The notes beneath the pieces were generated by a model. It ran no database searches. It worked only from the letters and a program-made list of their open reading frames with translations, and was not told where the DNA came from. Both the position numbers and the translations under genes were made by a program. Of a stretch of DNA of 64,000 nt, positions 11,626 through 23,059 are shown piece by piece (within the stretch, counting starts at the first letter, position 1; each line of letters opens with the position of its first letter). Origin of the DNA: Scleroderma bovista (lineage: Eukaryota > Basidiomycota > Agaricomycetes > Boletales > Sclerodermataceae); contig JAYMGJ010000296.1 in NCBI GenBank assembly GCA_037178675.1, positions 1-64,000 of the forward strand, given 5' to 3'.

Positions 11626-12062
11626 TGAGTACCGCCGATTTTCACTTTTCACATCTATACGTATCTGTGGCTACACTAGTGCTACAGCCTGTAGGATAGC
11701 TAGCAATGGTTTCCTGGTGCGAATGGACAGTAGGGTGAAAAGAGTGCGACCTGGATGGGAGGTGCGATCCCGGTGTGGCCAAAGCAAGCATACATATACT
11801 GCTGATTGTACCCCAGCAATGTTTGGACAAATAAACCAGACTCAAGCTTAGGGGACAGATATCCTTGGAATGTCGTCATGAATGTGCACCACGATGACGG
11901 AACACAGAAAACCCAGAGGGCCCGTGCGTCGTAGGGCAACCAAGGTCGGACTTTGAAGGCAGAGGGTGGTACAACAAAACTACGTCGCGCCCAGATGAAC
12001 CACCCCCATCTCTTTTCCTCCCATCCACAACTCATCTCTACATAAAATCGCATTTTTGAACG
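11626..12062. other. Intergenic stretch, no gene seen
   Basis: Lies between two genes on the same strand and so holds the 3' flank of the WD40 gene and the promoter of the zf-PARP gene. Open frames on either strand show no motifs. Confidence 0.5.
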
Positions 12063-13253
12063 ATGTCTGACACTGAGGGATCACCAAAAAAAGGTGGTTA
12101 CCGTGTGGAATACGCGTCATCTGCTCGTTCAAAATGTAAAGGTTGGTCCAAGTCTCGTTTTCATCCTGTGTAACGAACGTGCTGAGCTGCTGTGTTCTGC
12201 AGGTCCTAAGCCTTGCTCAGGTGGGATACTCGAGTCAGGGTATTGCTACTTGAGTTGACTTTTCTTTCCTACTCTCTCTTTTTCAACTTAGGAACTGCCA
12301 TCCTCAAAGGCGAGATGCGACTCGGTAGCGTCATTGATGTCAGAGGTGCCACTAGCTAGTACGGGCCCGTTCTATGCTGCAGCTACATTCCTTCTAATCT
12401 ACCACTGTCCACACCTGCAGTGTTTGGCGTCACTGGGGATGTGTTACCCCCAAGATCATCTCCAACATCAAAAATTCAGTTGGCGATGTCGAAGACCTGG
12501 ACGGTTTCGATGATTTGAAGGACGATGACAAGGACCGCTTGCGCCACGCTTTCGAGGAGGGCAAAGTGGCTGATGCAGATATCCCGGCCACTGCACGCAA
12601 GCCAGCTGACGAAGAAGGCGAGAAGTCAAAGAAGAAACGCGCTCCTGCAAAGAAGGCCGAAGCAGATACTGACGAAGGCGGTGAAGAGAGACCCAAGAAA
12701 GCACCTGCCCGCAAGTCCCGTGCTAAAGTCAGCCATGATCACCACTACTTGTCTATGGTTGTTTTGATCTGTGCTACAGAAAGCACCGGCCGCCTCATCT
12801 GAAGCAGAGGACGGTGTAGAGTTTGAAGAGAAACCCAAAAAGGCTCGTCCGGCAAAGCAAGCCGCTGCGGCAAAGAAAGCACCTGCAGAAAAGAAAGCAC
12901 CCGCGAAGAAGAAGGCAACTAAGAAGAAGGTTAGTTCAACTCACTGCTGCGCAACTAGCTAGTGACACATCCTCGTTAGCAGGAGGAGTCTGAGGAATCG
13001 GGAGAAGACTTTGCGGAGGCGATTGCCGAACTTGAGAACGATGAAGAGGAGGAGGAGAAGGTAGAAGAAGCACCCAAGAACAAGCGAAAGGTTAGCGTGT
13101 TTCATATTTCTGGCCCTGCAGTCGTCCGAATTACGTCTCTGGAAGCGCACGATGACTACGAAGCCAGCTTCGTCCTCAAAGAAGCCAAGGACTACATCAT
13201 CACGCGCGAAGAAATCCAAGGTCGTTGAACCGGAAGATGACGACGACGAGTAA
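12063..13253 (+). CDS. PARP-type zinc-finger protein with basic/acidic tail
   Basis: Seven exons (12063-12141, 12203-12220, 12292-12358, 12421-12727, 12780-12929, 12983-13090, 13122-13253) give 286 residues. Residues 10-75 form a PARP-type zinc finger: YRVEYASSARSKCKGPKPC at the start and WRHWGCV at the end. This finger binds DNA ends or nicks in PARP1 and DNA ligase III. No catalytic PARP domain follows. The rest is a Lys/Ala-rich, histone-H1-like tail (repeats of KKAPA), an acidic stretch, and a basic end closing in EDDDDE. The second exon is only 18 nt. The role is likely nuclear DNA binding; whether it acts in break sensing is inference. Confidence 0.82.
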
Positions 13254-13580
13254 GGGTGTCGTGTGCTTTACGACTGTGATTTGAACAAGTCTTCTACATA
13301 TTTACTGACTGGGTCCTCGTACTTGTGCTATGTACCTGTAATGTTGCTCTTGTCATGTTGCTTGTTGATATCCTACCCATATGGTATATCCGCTTATCCC
13401 AACTAGGTTAGCAGACCACATTACCAACATTTAGACCGTTTACAACCATGGGCAATGTTCCGCAGTCTCAGCTGTGTATTTATGATTCGGAGGCAGCCTG
13501 GCAGTGTCGATAGCCAACTTCCCCAGGCAAACGAAGACTCTGGGGAATACAGTTGACTGCGAGTACAACACTTCAGCCTC
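13254..13580. other. Intergenic stretch, no gene seen
   Basis: About 330 bases with 3' flank of the zf-PARP gene and the promoter of the first MFS gene. No motif-bearing frame. Confidence 0.5.
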
Positions 13581-16027
13581 ATGTCTCCTTCAAGGACATC
13601 TGGTGAGACCCCTCATTCTGGGCATCCTGGAGACGACGTCGGAGCTTCTGCAATCGATAATAGCGAAGACCATGCTAACGAGGTGATATCATGGCAAAAG
13701 CGCCCATGGTGGAAAAGACCCTCGCCGTACTGGTGAGTTACTTGTCGTACACCAAACCAGCAGCATTTCCTGCAACTTCATTCGTTTCTTCAAGGCTAGT
13801 CTTTGGCGCACCCTTAAGTTCGATTGGTTATTCAGCTGCGTTCGCTCCAAGAGTGGAAGTGTACACGCAGCTGGCATGTCGCGTTCATAAACCCGAATAC
13901 TTTCCGGACAGCCTTTCTTCACTGTCCGACCAGCCTCTTATCTCACATGTAGCTCAAGCATCTACCACCAGCCCCACAAAGACTGGCGCTGTTGATGACC
14001 CTTCATACGTGTTTATCCTAAATACAACTTATGAAGATCCAGAAACCAGGAAGAAATGCACTACGGACCCTGACGTGCAGGCAAAGGTCGCGAGGTTATC
14101 AGCGAGTATGTCTCATGCTATCTGCAGTATGGGTGCTCGTTCTCATCTCATGATAGCATTGGCTACCACCATGGGGATCCTGAGTTGCTTAGTTACTGGC
14201 TGGTGGGGATCGGTAGGTCTCTGCCGTGACTGACTGCACATCATTGGTAATATGCAGACAGTTCTGTGACCGCTATGGAAGACGTGTTGGACTGGTAGCA
14301 TCTATAGTTGGCCTATTGGTGACGGAATTGGTGTTCATCATCACGGCAAGCTTTGTGGACTATCTTCCGGGCAGTTACTGGTTTCTTCTGACTGGGTTTG
14401 TTATAGAAGGCTTATTAGGGAGTGAGTATCAGGTCTGCCCTACCTTCACGTAGCTCACTGCCAGCTGGTAGGCATGCCTACGGGGTTTGCTGCCAACCAC
14501 GCATATGTGGCAGATACTACCGACCCGCTCTCACGGTTTGTTTGTTTAAGGCTCATGTGCCATTCATGGTGACGGGTATTCACAGATCACGCATGTTTTC
14601 CTTGGCCCTTGGCCTTATCTTTGCCGGATTTGCAGTTGGACCGCTCATTGGAGGAGTCACCATCCGCATGACAGGGTCCACCTTGTCTGTATTCTACCTG
14701 GCCGCTGCCCTACATTTCATCTATGCTCTTCTCCTCATATTCGTCCTTCCTGAATCGCTTACAAAAGTTAGGGCGCGTAACGCGCGTCTTCGTCACAAGG
14801 CAGAAAAGGAAATGAACATGAACGCGTCTACTAGGTCGCGTATTTTGAAGGAAGCCGCCAGATTCTTGGATGCACTGGCGGTTTTGCGTCCCCGGGATAT
14901 CATTGACGGAAACCCGCTGAAACACCACAAGAAGGACTGGAGCTTGTTTCTTGTGGCCATCTGTTATGCGACGAGCACAAGCGTTGTAGTCAGTGTGCCC
15001 TGTGTATTTCTCAGAATTGTACTGAGGGAGCAGCATCACAGGCGATGCTGCCGTTTGTCTTGCAGTATGGCGTTGCAACCTTCGCTTGGTCGTCAGAAAC
15101 TGTAAGGATGTTACTATTTGAATGCTGTTGACGAATCATTGACAACTTGGGTTAGGCGAACTATTATGTCGCATCCGGTGGTGTCAGCCGAGCGCTGGTC
15201 TTGGTTGTTATAGTACCGCGTAGGTTGTACAGTGCCCTAGTGCCCAAACGTCCTCACGTTACCTTTGCAGTCACAATCAAATACTTGAAGAGGTCCAAAG
15301 CAGCCCCTACAAACACCATGCGAAGTCTCGACGAACCGGACCAGGAGACGCCGTTTATTTCATCTCATTCCCCTTCCCGTTCGCGCTCCTACTCACGACG
15401 GCCCTTGATACACAGGCTGACCAGCACACCGACTCAGTCATTCAAAGTAGACGTCATTCTCGCACGTTGTGCTCTCGCAATTGAGATCTGCGGGTACTTA
15501 CTTATGGCCGCCACGACTTCTGAGGTTCTATTTGTGATCGGTACGATTGTGGGATCGATTTCAGTCGCAGTTCCCCCGATCTGCCAAGCAGTTGCAGTGG
15601 AGATATACACCTCTGCGCACACAACAAGGATGGGTACGGATGTAGGCAGGGGCCAAGGTGAGGTGGGGAGGCTATTCGGCGCGATGAGTGTGTTGCAAGC
15701 GCTGGCGTCAGTTTGGGTTTTCTTATCGCCCTTAGTCGCTGACAGCTGACCATACACAATTCATGCAGAACGCAGATCATCGGTCCTGCAGTGTACGGAT
15801 TCGTGTACTCTCGTACCGTTGCGACCTTCCCGCAAGCTATCATGCTCGTTTCGGCGTTTAGCTTTACAGTGGCATCTGTGCTACTGGCACTTGTCAAGAT
15901 ACCTGTTCCATCTGGAGGTCCTGTCCTCGGTCAGGATACCGAAGACGGTGAGGGCATAGATGATGGTGAAAGCGAGGGGGTGAGGAGGCTGCTTGTGGAT
16001 GTTGCTGGGGGACGTGTTGTGTCTTGA
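13581..16027 (+). CDS. Major facilitator superfamily transporter, copy 1
   Basis: Ten exons give 646 residues in one frame: 13581-13732, 13795-14105, 14157-14212, 14262-14421, 14472-14535, 14586-14988, 15066-15101, 15156-15219, 15271-15706, 15769-16027. After a polar N-terminus ending in SWQKRPWWKRPSPYW come hydrophobic segments typical of a 12-helix MFS protein. The MFS loop 2-3 motif is seen as SVSDRYGRR-like sequence after GWWGS (FCDRYGRRVGL). A long cytoplasmic loop rich in Lys and Glu follows FVLPESLTK. Substrate unknown. Copy 2 at 17096 has exons of exactly the same length (56, 160, 64, 403, 36 and 64 nt), so the two arose by tandem duplication. Confidence 0.85.
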
Positions 16028-17095
16028 CGATGAAAGTGGAAAATAGGTCTCTTATTTATTTTCGAGGCGAGAGGCCGTTCCATTATGTCTAAGTGCCCAT
16101 AGCGGAATACGAGTTGCAGATGGTAAATATATTTACAGTACTGGCTATGTGAGTTATCCTTCGATCTGCTCTTGAACTACATAGAAAGATTTCAATGTGT
16201 CGAGCTCCAAAGTTCGAAACAGGATGCAGAAAGCCACTGCCTTCCTGGCTCAACATACACAGTTTCGAACCTTCATACCCACTGGTCGTGTTTCAGTCGC
16301 TGTCATGGTACAACTGTGCTGAGCTTTCGGACTCCTCGTTTTCTGTCTGAGCGCGTTGATGGATTTGATACTTGGCTTCAGATAGTTCAAAGATTCAGCA
16401 GTCTCGAGCCTGACATTATGGTTCCTTATATATTTTGCATTCTCGTTATGATCTGCAGAGTATGTCGAAGGAGATTGGCTATAACAACCGACAGTGGACA
16501 GTTGCCTCCTTGTTTTCTATCATAATCCGACCACGTACAATTCATGCAGAACGCACAGAACATCGGTCCTGCAGTGTATGGATACCTGTACTCGCATACA
16601 GTTGCGGCCCTTCCACAGGGCTGGCGTCTGTACTACTCGCATTGGGAAAGAGACCTACGTCATGTAGGTTCAGTCATGGGAGAGATGACGGTGGGAACGA
16701 GGTAAGAGAAGGGATCTTTGTGGCTATTGCTGGGAGTGTCGTGCCTTGATAGGTCTTGATGTTGACAACGGAAAACACATTCAATTATTTCCTCAGCTCT
16801 TGCTCGCTATGCCTACAACCATAAAGGGCATTCCCATACAATCACGACACAATTTAGTACTAACTCACATGGCTCTCTTCCTCTGGCAGGTGGATTGGTC
16901 TCCCCCAGGCAGACCAAAGACTCCAAAGAAGATGCTGAGTCGTTTCTTCTGTGCTACTAACGTCAGTACCAGATAACGACACTACCAAATATAGTCTCAT
17001 CTCCGGCCATGACTACGATTGGACAGCTTTATGTATTCAACACAGTGTCCTCCTGATCCCACTTCTATCCATTCCAGTTCGTGTTCCGTGCAGCC
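16028..17095. other. Spacer between the two MFS genes
   Basis: Holds an MFS gene remnant (listed separately at 16525-16755) and otherwise no frame I can assign. The right third must contain the promoter of MFS copy 2. Confidence 0.5.
16525..16755 (+). pseudogene. Remnant of the last exon of an MFS transporter
   Basis: The sequence from the polypyrimidine/acceptor region through ATCGGTCCTGCAGTGTA closely matches the start of the last exon of MFS copy 1 (15760-15830). It continues with matching codons (YLYSHTVAALPQ versus FVYSRTVATFPQ). It then jumps over about 60 bases, resumes at the codons for ASVLLAL, and ends in a match to the final codons and stop region of copy 1. Earlier exons are missing, so it is a 5'-truncated, internally deleted copy. 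Confidence 0.75.
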
Positions 17096-19538
17096 ATGTC
17101 TCCCTTGAGGACATCCAATGAGTCACCCCTGGCTGAGCATGGCCACCTGTTACATGCAGAAGACATCAGGACACCGCTTGCAGTCGACGACGATGGGGTT
17201 GACGAGGAGGATCATGTCAAGGAAGTGGCTTCTTGGGAAAAGCGCCCATGGTGGAAGAGACCTTCACCGTACTGGTGGGTTATCCTTCGAAGCTTACAGA
17301 GCCAGTAGTAGTGCCGTTGCGGTACTCATTCGGTCTCTTCAAGGATTGTGTTTGGTGCACCCATCAGTGGGATTGGCTTCTCAGCCGCATTTGCACCAAG
17401 AGTGGAAGTGTATACCTCCTTGGCATGTCGTGTGCATAAACCCCAACTTTTTCCGGACAGCCCACCTGGGTCATTCTTTCAGCCTCTAGATTATGATTCC
17501 TCTCCAAGCCCACAAACCGGATCAGCCACCTTTAGTCCCACTCAGTCCGATGTTGACCAATCTCCGTTCTTGTTTGTTCCGTATTCTGCCCATTACGCTT
17601 CAGGATCTCGCTTTGAAGACGACCCAAATACGAGGAAGAAATGTGCCACTGACCCAGATGTACAGGCAGCAGTCGCAAGTTTGTTAGCAAGTTTGTCATG
17701 GCATCTGTTGCATCATGATGTTTGTTCTCATTCCATGATAGCACTGGTTACCACCATGGGAATACTGAGCTGCCTCGTCTCTGGCTGGTGGGGAATGGTG
17801 TGTCCCTAATGACTGACTATAGTATAATAGGTTTGTGACCCACAGACAAGTTCTGCGACCGCCATGGCAGGCGCCCTGTGTTAGCGGTGTCTGTCCTTGG
17901 CTTACTCCTAACGGAACTCACTTTCATTGTCACGGTGAAATTTTTCAACTACCTTCCAGGCGGTTATTGGTTTCTGCTGGTTGGATATGTTATGGAAGGA
18001 TTTCTTGGGAGCGAGTCCCCATTTTATTCCCTTCCCACTATCTAATCGCGACGTGGTAGGTTTGTCAACAGAGATTACTGCCAGCCACGCTTACATGGCC
18101 GATACTTCCGAGTTATCCTCACGGTGAAGCACTTCTTGAATGCTCATGTTCCACCTGTGCTAATGACATTATACCTACAGAACACGCATATTTGCTTTAG
18201 AGCTTGGTCTCAAGTTTACCGGTTTCGCGGTCGGACCACTTATTGGAGGCATCATCATTCACCTCACAGGGTCTACATTATCTGTCTTCTTTTTGGCCGT
18301 TTTCTTACACTCTGTTTGCGTTCTACTTATCGTGTTTGTCCTTCCTGAATCGCTTACGGACGCGAAAGCGCGCATTGCGCGGCTTCGCTACAAGGCGGAG
18401 AAAGAGGCGAATGTAAACGATCCAGTCCTGTCACGTGTCTTGAAGGAATCCACCAGGTTCTTGAGTGCGCTGACCGTGTTGCTGCCCCGAGATATCATTG
18501 GTGGGCATGCACAAAGGCAATCTAGAGAAGACTGGAACTTGTTCTTCCTGACAATGTGTTATGGGCTGAATACTAGTTTCCATGTGAGTATAGACCACGG
18601 ACATAGATTCCTCTGCAATGTGCCGATTTATGCCAGGCATCGTTACCGCTTCTCTTCCAGTATGCCATTGGAATCTTCGGCTGGTCCCCAGAAACTGTAA
18701 GTGTTCCAATACTCGAGGTACTGATGTCAAAATGGATAAGCCGCTTTAGACCAATTATTATTTCGCATTGATTGGGGTCAGCCATGCACTAGTCTTGACC
18801 ATTGTTCTGCCATGTAAGCCAAGCGTCTTTATTTAACAAATTCGACTCCATGCTGGCTTCACAGTTCTTATCAAGTTCCTGAAGCCAACCAACACAACGC
18901 TTACTTCACCGACTACGCATGAACCGTGCGAGGGCACGCGGTTCCATCTGTCCGTTCCTCTCTTCATTTATCCTCGACGCATCAACCCACATCGGTTATT
19001 TCAGCGTCATCCCAGTCAATCAAAGTAGACCTCACTCTCGCACGGTGTGCGCTCATGATTGAGGTCATCTCGTGTTTAATTATGGCCACCACGACGTCTG
19101 GAACCCTCTTTACAATCGGTACGATGGTAGCATCAGCTTCAATTGCGTTTCTCCCAATTTCCCAATCACTTTCACTGGAGATATACAAGCGCAAGACGAC
19201 ACGCGAAGGGGGAGATGAGGCGGGGAAATTATTTGGAGCGATGAGCGTAGTGCAGACGCTAGGGTAAGCCCAGTTTAGTTGTCATGGCACGATTCTGGTA
19301 AAACCAGGACATGTGCCTGCACGACAGAATGCAGATCATCGGCCCCTCGGTGTTGGGATACGTGTACGCTCACTCTGTGCCGACATTCCCGCAGGCAATC
19401 ATTCTTGTGATCGCTCTCAGCTTTGCATTGTCGTCTGTATTGCTAGCATTTGTGAGGGTGCCTTCATCGCCTATGGATGCTACCTCTGATCAGGATGCTG
19501 GATCAAGCGAGGGCGGCGACGAGGAAATGAGAGCATGA
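17096..19538 (+). CDS. MFS transporter, copy 2, with a one-base frameshift
   Basis: Tandem paralogue of the gene at 13581 with the same ten-exon plan: 17096-17274, 17344-17690, 17742-17797, 17851-18010, 18060-18123, 18181-18583, 18661-18696, 18750-18813, 18865-19263, 19328-19538. Key segments match: SWEKRPWWKRPSPYW, FAPRVEVYTSLACRVHKP, FCDRHGRRP, FVLPESLTD. Two oddities. The donor after exon 4 reads GCGAGT instead of GTGAGT. Exon 9 is one base short against copy 1 near 19001-19020, so the incoming frame meets a stop while the conserved SIKVDLTLARCAL region lies in another frame. Either a young pseudogene or a sequence error; elsewhere the reading frame is well kept. Confidence 0.7.
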
Positions 19539-22095
19539 AGGAGACGAAGGGAGCTACTTTGGACTCACAACCCTGACCCTTGCAATCGACGCGTCCATAC
19601 ACGAACTACTTGTACTCGTCTATGTACACAATTGTACATAATTCAGAGCTTTGCTTTATCCATGCCCGGCTGTGTCTCGACGAACAACGCATAAATGTCC
19701 TCCGCTGCCTTCTCTATTTCGGCTGCAAACTCGGCGTTCGGCATTTCCGCGCGGGAGGTGACCGTGAATTGGAGGAAGTCTTGCCGTATAGAATTAGCGA
19801 TGAGTAGAGCGATGAAATGAATAAAACTTACCATCGAATCCTGTGACATATGCGACACCGAAGCCTTCCGGCACCACTGCACCCCAGCCATACTCTTTAA
19901 ACCTGTCATTGAAGATCGCACTCGTACTCAGCGTCCATCGGGATGCACGGACATAGAGCGGGTCGGTGTAGAGATCCGGAAGAGGAGTGGAAGAAGAGTT
20001 GAGAAGTTTCAGACCTGGTGGGCAGGGCGATGGTCAAGGACGCAGAGCGGGAAACACCAACCGAGTACGTACCCAACATGTGTCGATCCACACCTTCTGC
20101 CATTATTGCTTCTCTTGCAACCTCTCCATGCCTCACCACCGCCTTCCTAAATCTGTCCGTTTTCTCCTCTCTGCTCATACTGGCATTTTCCATGGAGTGC
20201 ACCCAGTCGACGACCTCGTTCGTAACTACCCGGATAGTTTCCGTGCGGCCCTTATAGAACCGCCGCGTCGCAGCAGCCTCGTACGTGCCAACTGGCCACT
20301 CTGTCATTTTACCGTTGGGCGCCTCACGCACTGCTAGGCGCGCATACGCAAGCTGGATGACGAGCTGTGCCCATCCGTCAGGTCCCACGCCGAACGTCTT
20401 TATCGCACGTTTTCCGTACTTGGTGCGCACAAACGAAAGTGCTTGCTCTGATGCAAGGGTATGTAGTCGCCCCTCAGCGGAAGCGATAGCAGTTTGCAGA
20501 GCAGATGTCTTTGATAGATCGAAGTCCAGTGGCTCTGGTTTTGATACCAGAAGGGCAGGGTATGGTGTAGACAGTTCGAACTCGGAGGTTGGATCGGCCA
20601 GCCATGTCAGGACGTCGTCACACATCCGTGCAGTCGGGGTGCCATCCATGACGCTATGTTCGCCCATGAGCCCGGCGACACCGTTGTCGAAAACGACAAA
20701 CTGGACGGGCTTGTCGACGAAACGGGAGCCCAGGGCACGAGCAGTGCGGGGTGGCGATGGATTTGGACTAGACTAGAATGAGACGTGAGTGGAGGTCGGA
20801 GAAACAGAGACATTGGATGCGCCTACATCGATCGCGCCATGCCAAAGGGCCCTCGACACGTCCACTGCACAGTCGGGTGGAGGGTATGAGTCATCCAGCG
20901 AAACGACGAAGGCAGAGGAATGGATTGCACGGAGGTGCTGGATATTCAGTGGGCTTGATGCGAGTAAAGAAAAGTCCTGCATCCGTGGTCAGCTAATTAG
21001 TTCCGATGCTTGTGTACGGGACTGAGATACCTTTGCCCATGTATCTCTGTCACTTGCTGTCAAAGCTCCAACAGCGGGGTATTTTCCATTGCTGTGATCG
21101 TATATAAATTGAAACTGCCTGTAGGGCCAGTCGCCAATTCATTTCCGTTCAGACATATAATCAGCGGATGAGATGGAAGACACAGACTTGATAAGTTCCT
21201 TCATTCCTAGGACCACTCCCCCCACTTCCGCCTTGAGTTTCCAGAACCGATTCTTTCGCACGACGACGACGTGACCGAGGTCCGCATCTGGGGTTGGACT
21301 ACCAGCGTAGGATACGGACCAGTCAACGGGGATGCTGGGAACGCGACAGCAATCGAACATCCATCTGTCACGGACTGTGAGATTAAAACAAGTAAGGGTA
21401 TGTGTCCACGTACCGATATGTGTCCATACAGAAGGGGGTGTTACCAACCCCATCCGGAGATATTTGACCCGCGCGAAGCTTTTGCCTGAAGAGCATCGCA
21501 GCTCGGGTGATCGCTGCCGCCCGGGCAGCCGGCGTTTGAGGAAGATGGGCAGGCTGTGGTTCGAAGCCGTCTAACACGGAGCGGGTAAGTGCATACAGGC
21601 GGTGGATCAGTGGCATAAGACGTACAGTAGTATGACACATACACTACGACCTGCAAAGAAGGATCAGAATGCGATGTGAGATCGTGGAGGATGACGAGGA
21701 CGCACAGAGTCGCGGTAAGTAAGATATGAATAGTCGTCCCACCATTCCTCGAGCCAGTGAACGGTGTTGCGCTGTCGTTCCTCTAGCTTGTCCTGCAACG
21801 CGCGGCCGACGCCTCCCTCCTTACCAAACTCATCGATCTTCTTCACCACCGTATCGTACTCGTGATCTGAGCGTGCAAGGGGTCGTAGCGATGTCTTGAG
21901 CCGCTCGAGGGTCCTCTCCAGCGGCGGCACCGGCAGACGAGGAAGGGCACTCTGCTGGGCTGCAAAGTTGGGGATAGGCGGGGCTAACGACTTCCAATTT
22001 GGAGGCCGTGTTTCGGGGAGGACGAGCGATGTCGATGAAGAGGACATGGAGCGATAGGGACGAATGCGCGGAGTGAGACGACGAAACATCCTTAC
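19430..22095. repeat. Inverted segmental duplication, arm A
   Basis: Read on the minus strand, this segment matches 32335-34970 on the plus strand nearly base for base in exons, with similar introns. It spans the whole carnitine acetyltransferase gene, its 3' flank (including the ATTGTACA / GAGTAC region) and the last part of MFS copy 2 (GAGGTAGCATCC and CTCACAAATG are shared). Outer limits were set by eye where matching fades. Confidence 0.85.
19643..22089 (-). CDS. CAT2: Carnitine O-acetyltransferase, mitochondrial/peroxisomal (copy A)
   Basis: Moves acetyl groups between CoA and carnitine so that acetyl units can leave peroxisomes and enter mitochondria. Nine exons: 21706-22089, 21626-21650, 21414-21570, 21188-21364, 21031-21118, 20827-20976, 20073-20772, 19832-20014, 19643-19779; 666 residues. 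Catalytic His is in GEHSVMDGTPT; other landmarks are CMDTYRWMFDCCRVP, VVVVRKNRFWKL and KYGKRAIKTFGVGPDG. The N-terminus MFRRLTPRIRPYRSM is Arg-rich with no acids, a good mitochondrial presequence. The protein ends in AKL, a type-1 peroxisomal signal. Met15 offers a second start without the presequence, the arrangement used by yeast Cat2 to serve both organelles. Copy B lies inverted at 32365. Confidence 0.95.
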
Positions 22096-23059
22096 CGTGT
22101 CTCCCCCTCCTTCATTCGCTTTCAAGACTCTACCAATATCACATGACATCGGTCGAGTAGCAATCACAGGGATTCGGAACCAGGTGGGCCGAACACAGGA
22201 TGCGATGACCCCCAGAACGGAGGGTTGCGAGAACTCCTAGAGGACGACTCTGAAATGCCGTGACTCGGTGTGCGTTTGATATTCTGCCCCAAGTTATAGC
22301 GTTGCAATGAGACATCTCTGCAGGGTATCGGGATGCCACCAGCAATACGCAACTAGTCCTCACCGATGCAAGCACTTTCCGCAGACATAGACCCCTCCTC
22401 TTGTCTCCTAATGCTCTCAAAGGATGGATATTCTCTTGGAAAAGACGTGCCCTGTAATACTGCTATTCGACTCATGTACTTCCACATTGGTGAGCCGACA
22501 TGAAGTGATTCACGAGGCGGTTGACGGGTGGTCGTCTCGAATGGGGGAAGGCTGGGGATGCGGTAGGTGTTATCGAAGACCGCTATCATATTCACCTTTC
22601 AGACTCTGTTGTGCGAATGATGAATATTTGGACTACCACATGGTCCATGCCAAAGGTACCCCGTTACTACTCCTCCATTGCTATACCACTTTGGCGCTGT
22701 CGTCGTCGCCGTGCAGGTGGTGGCGATAGTCAGGGTCGTCGTGGCCATGCAGGAGAGCGGCGTCGGCAGCGGTAGTCGTAGTTGGCGTTGTCATTGTGCT
22801 GTAGTGGTAGTTGTCGTCATCGTCTTTGGCTTGTGGTCATGGTAGTGCGGGATAGCTGGTCTGACCTTGTTGATAGGTGGTGTAGGGTGCTGGTGTTGTG
22901 GTCATGGCCGTGAGCAGTGGTCTTCTTCTACACGGAAGCGAGTCGCCCTTACTCTCTTTGATCCGGGCCGGTATGAAAGAACATAAGATAAGACCGCGGC
23001 GGTGCCAGAGGCTGAAGTCGAAGAAGTTTCTCACGGAAACATTTACCACCCTCGGCGAA
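22090..23059. other. Intergenic stretch with GTC/GGT-rich low-complexity DNA
   Basis: Lies between the divergent CAT2 (copy A) and MAK11 starts. Positions about 22690-22850 are rich in GTCGT/GGTAG triplet-like repeats. Frames here carry no family motif; the frame into MAK11 is open upstream to 22898 but looks non-coding. Confidence 0.5.

Noticed and set aside
22690..22850. GTCGT-rich stretch as a coding repeat
   Set aside because: Frames through it have no stable composition and do not join MAK11 by a plausible intron.
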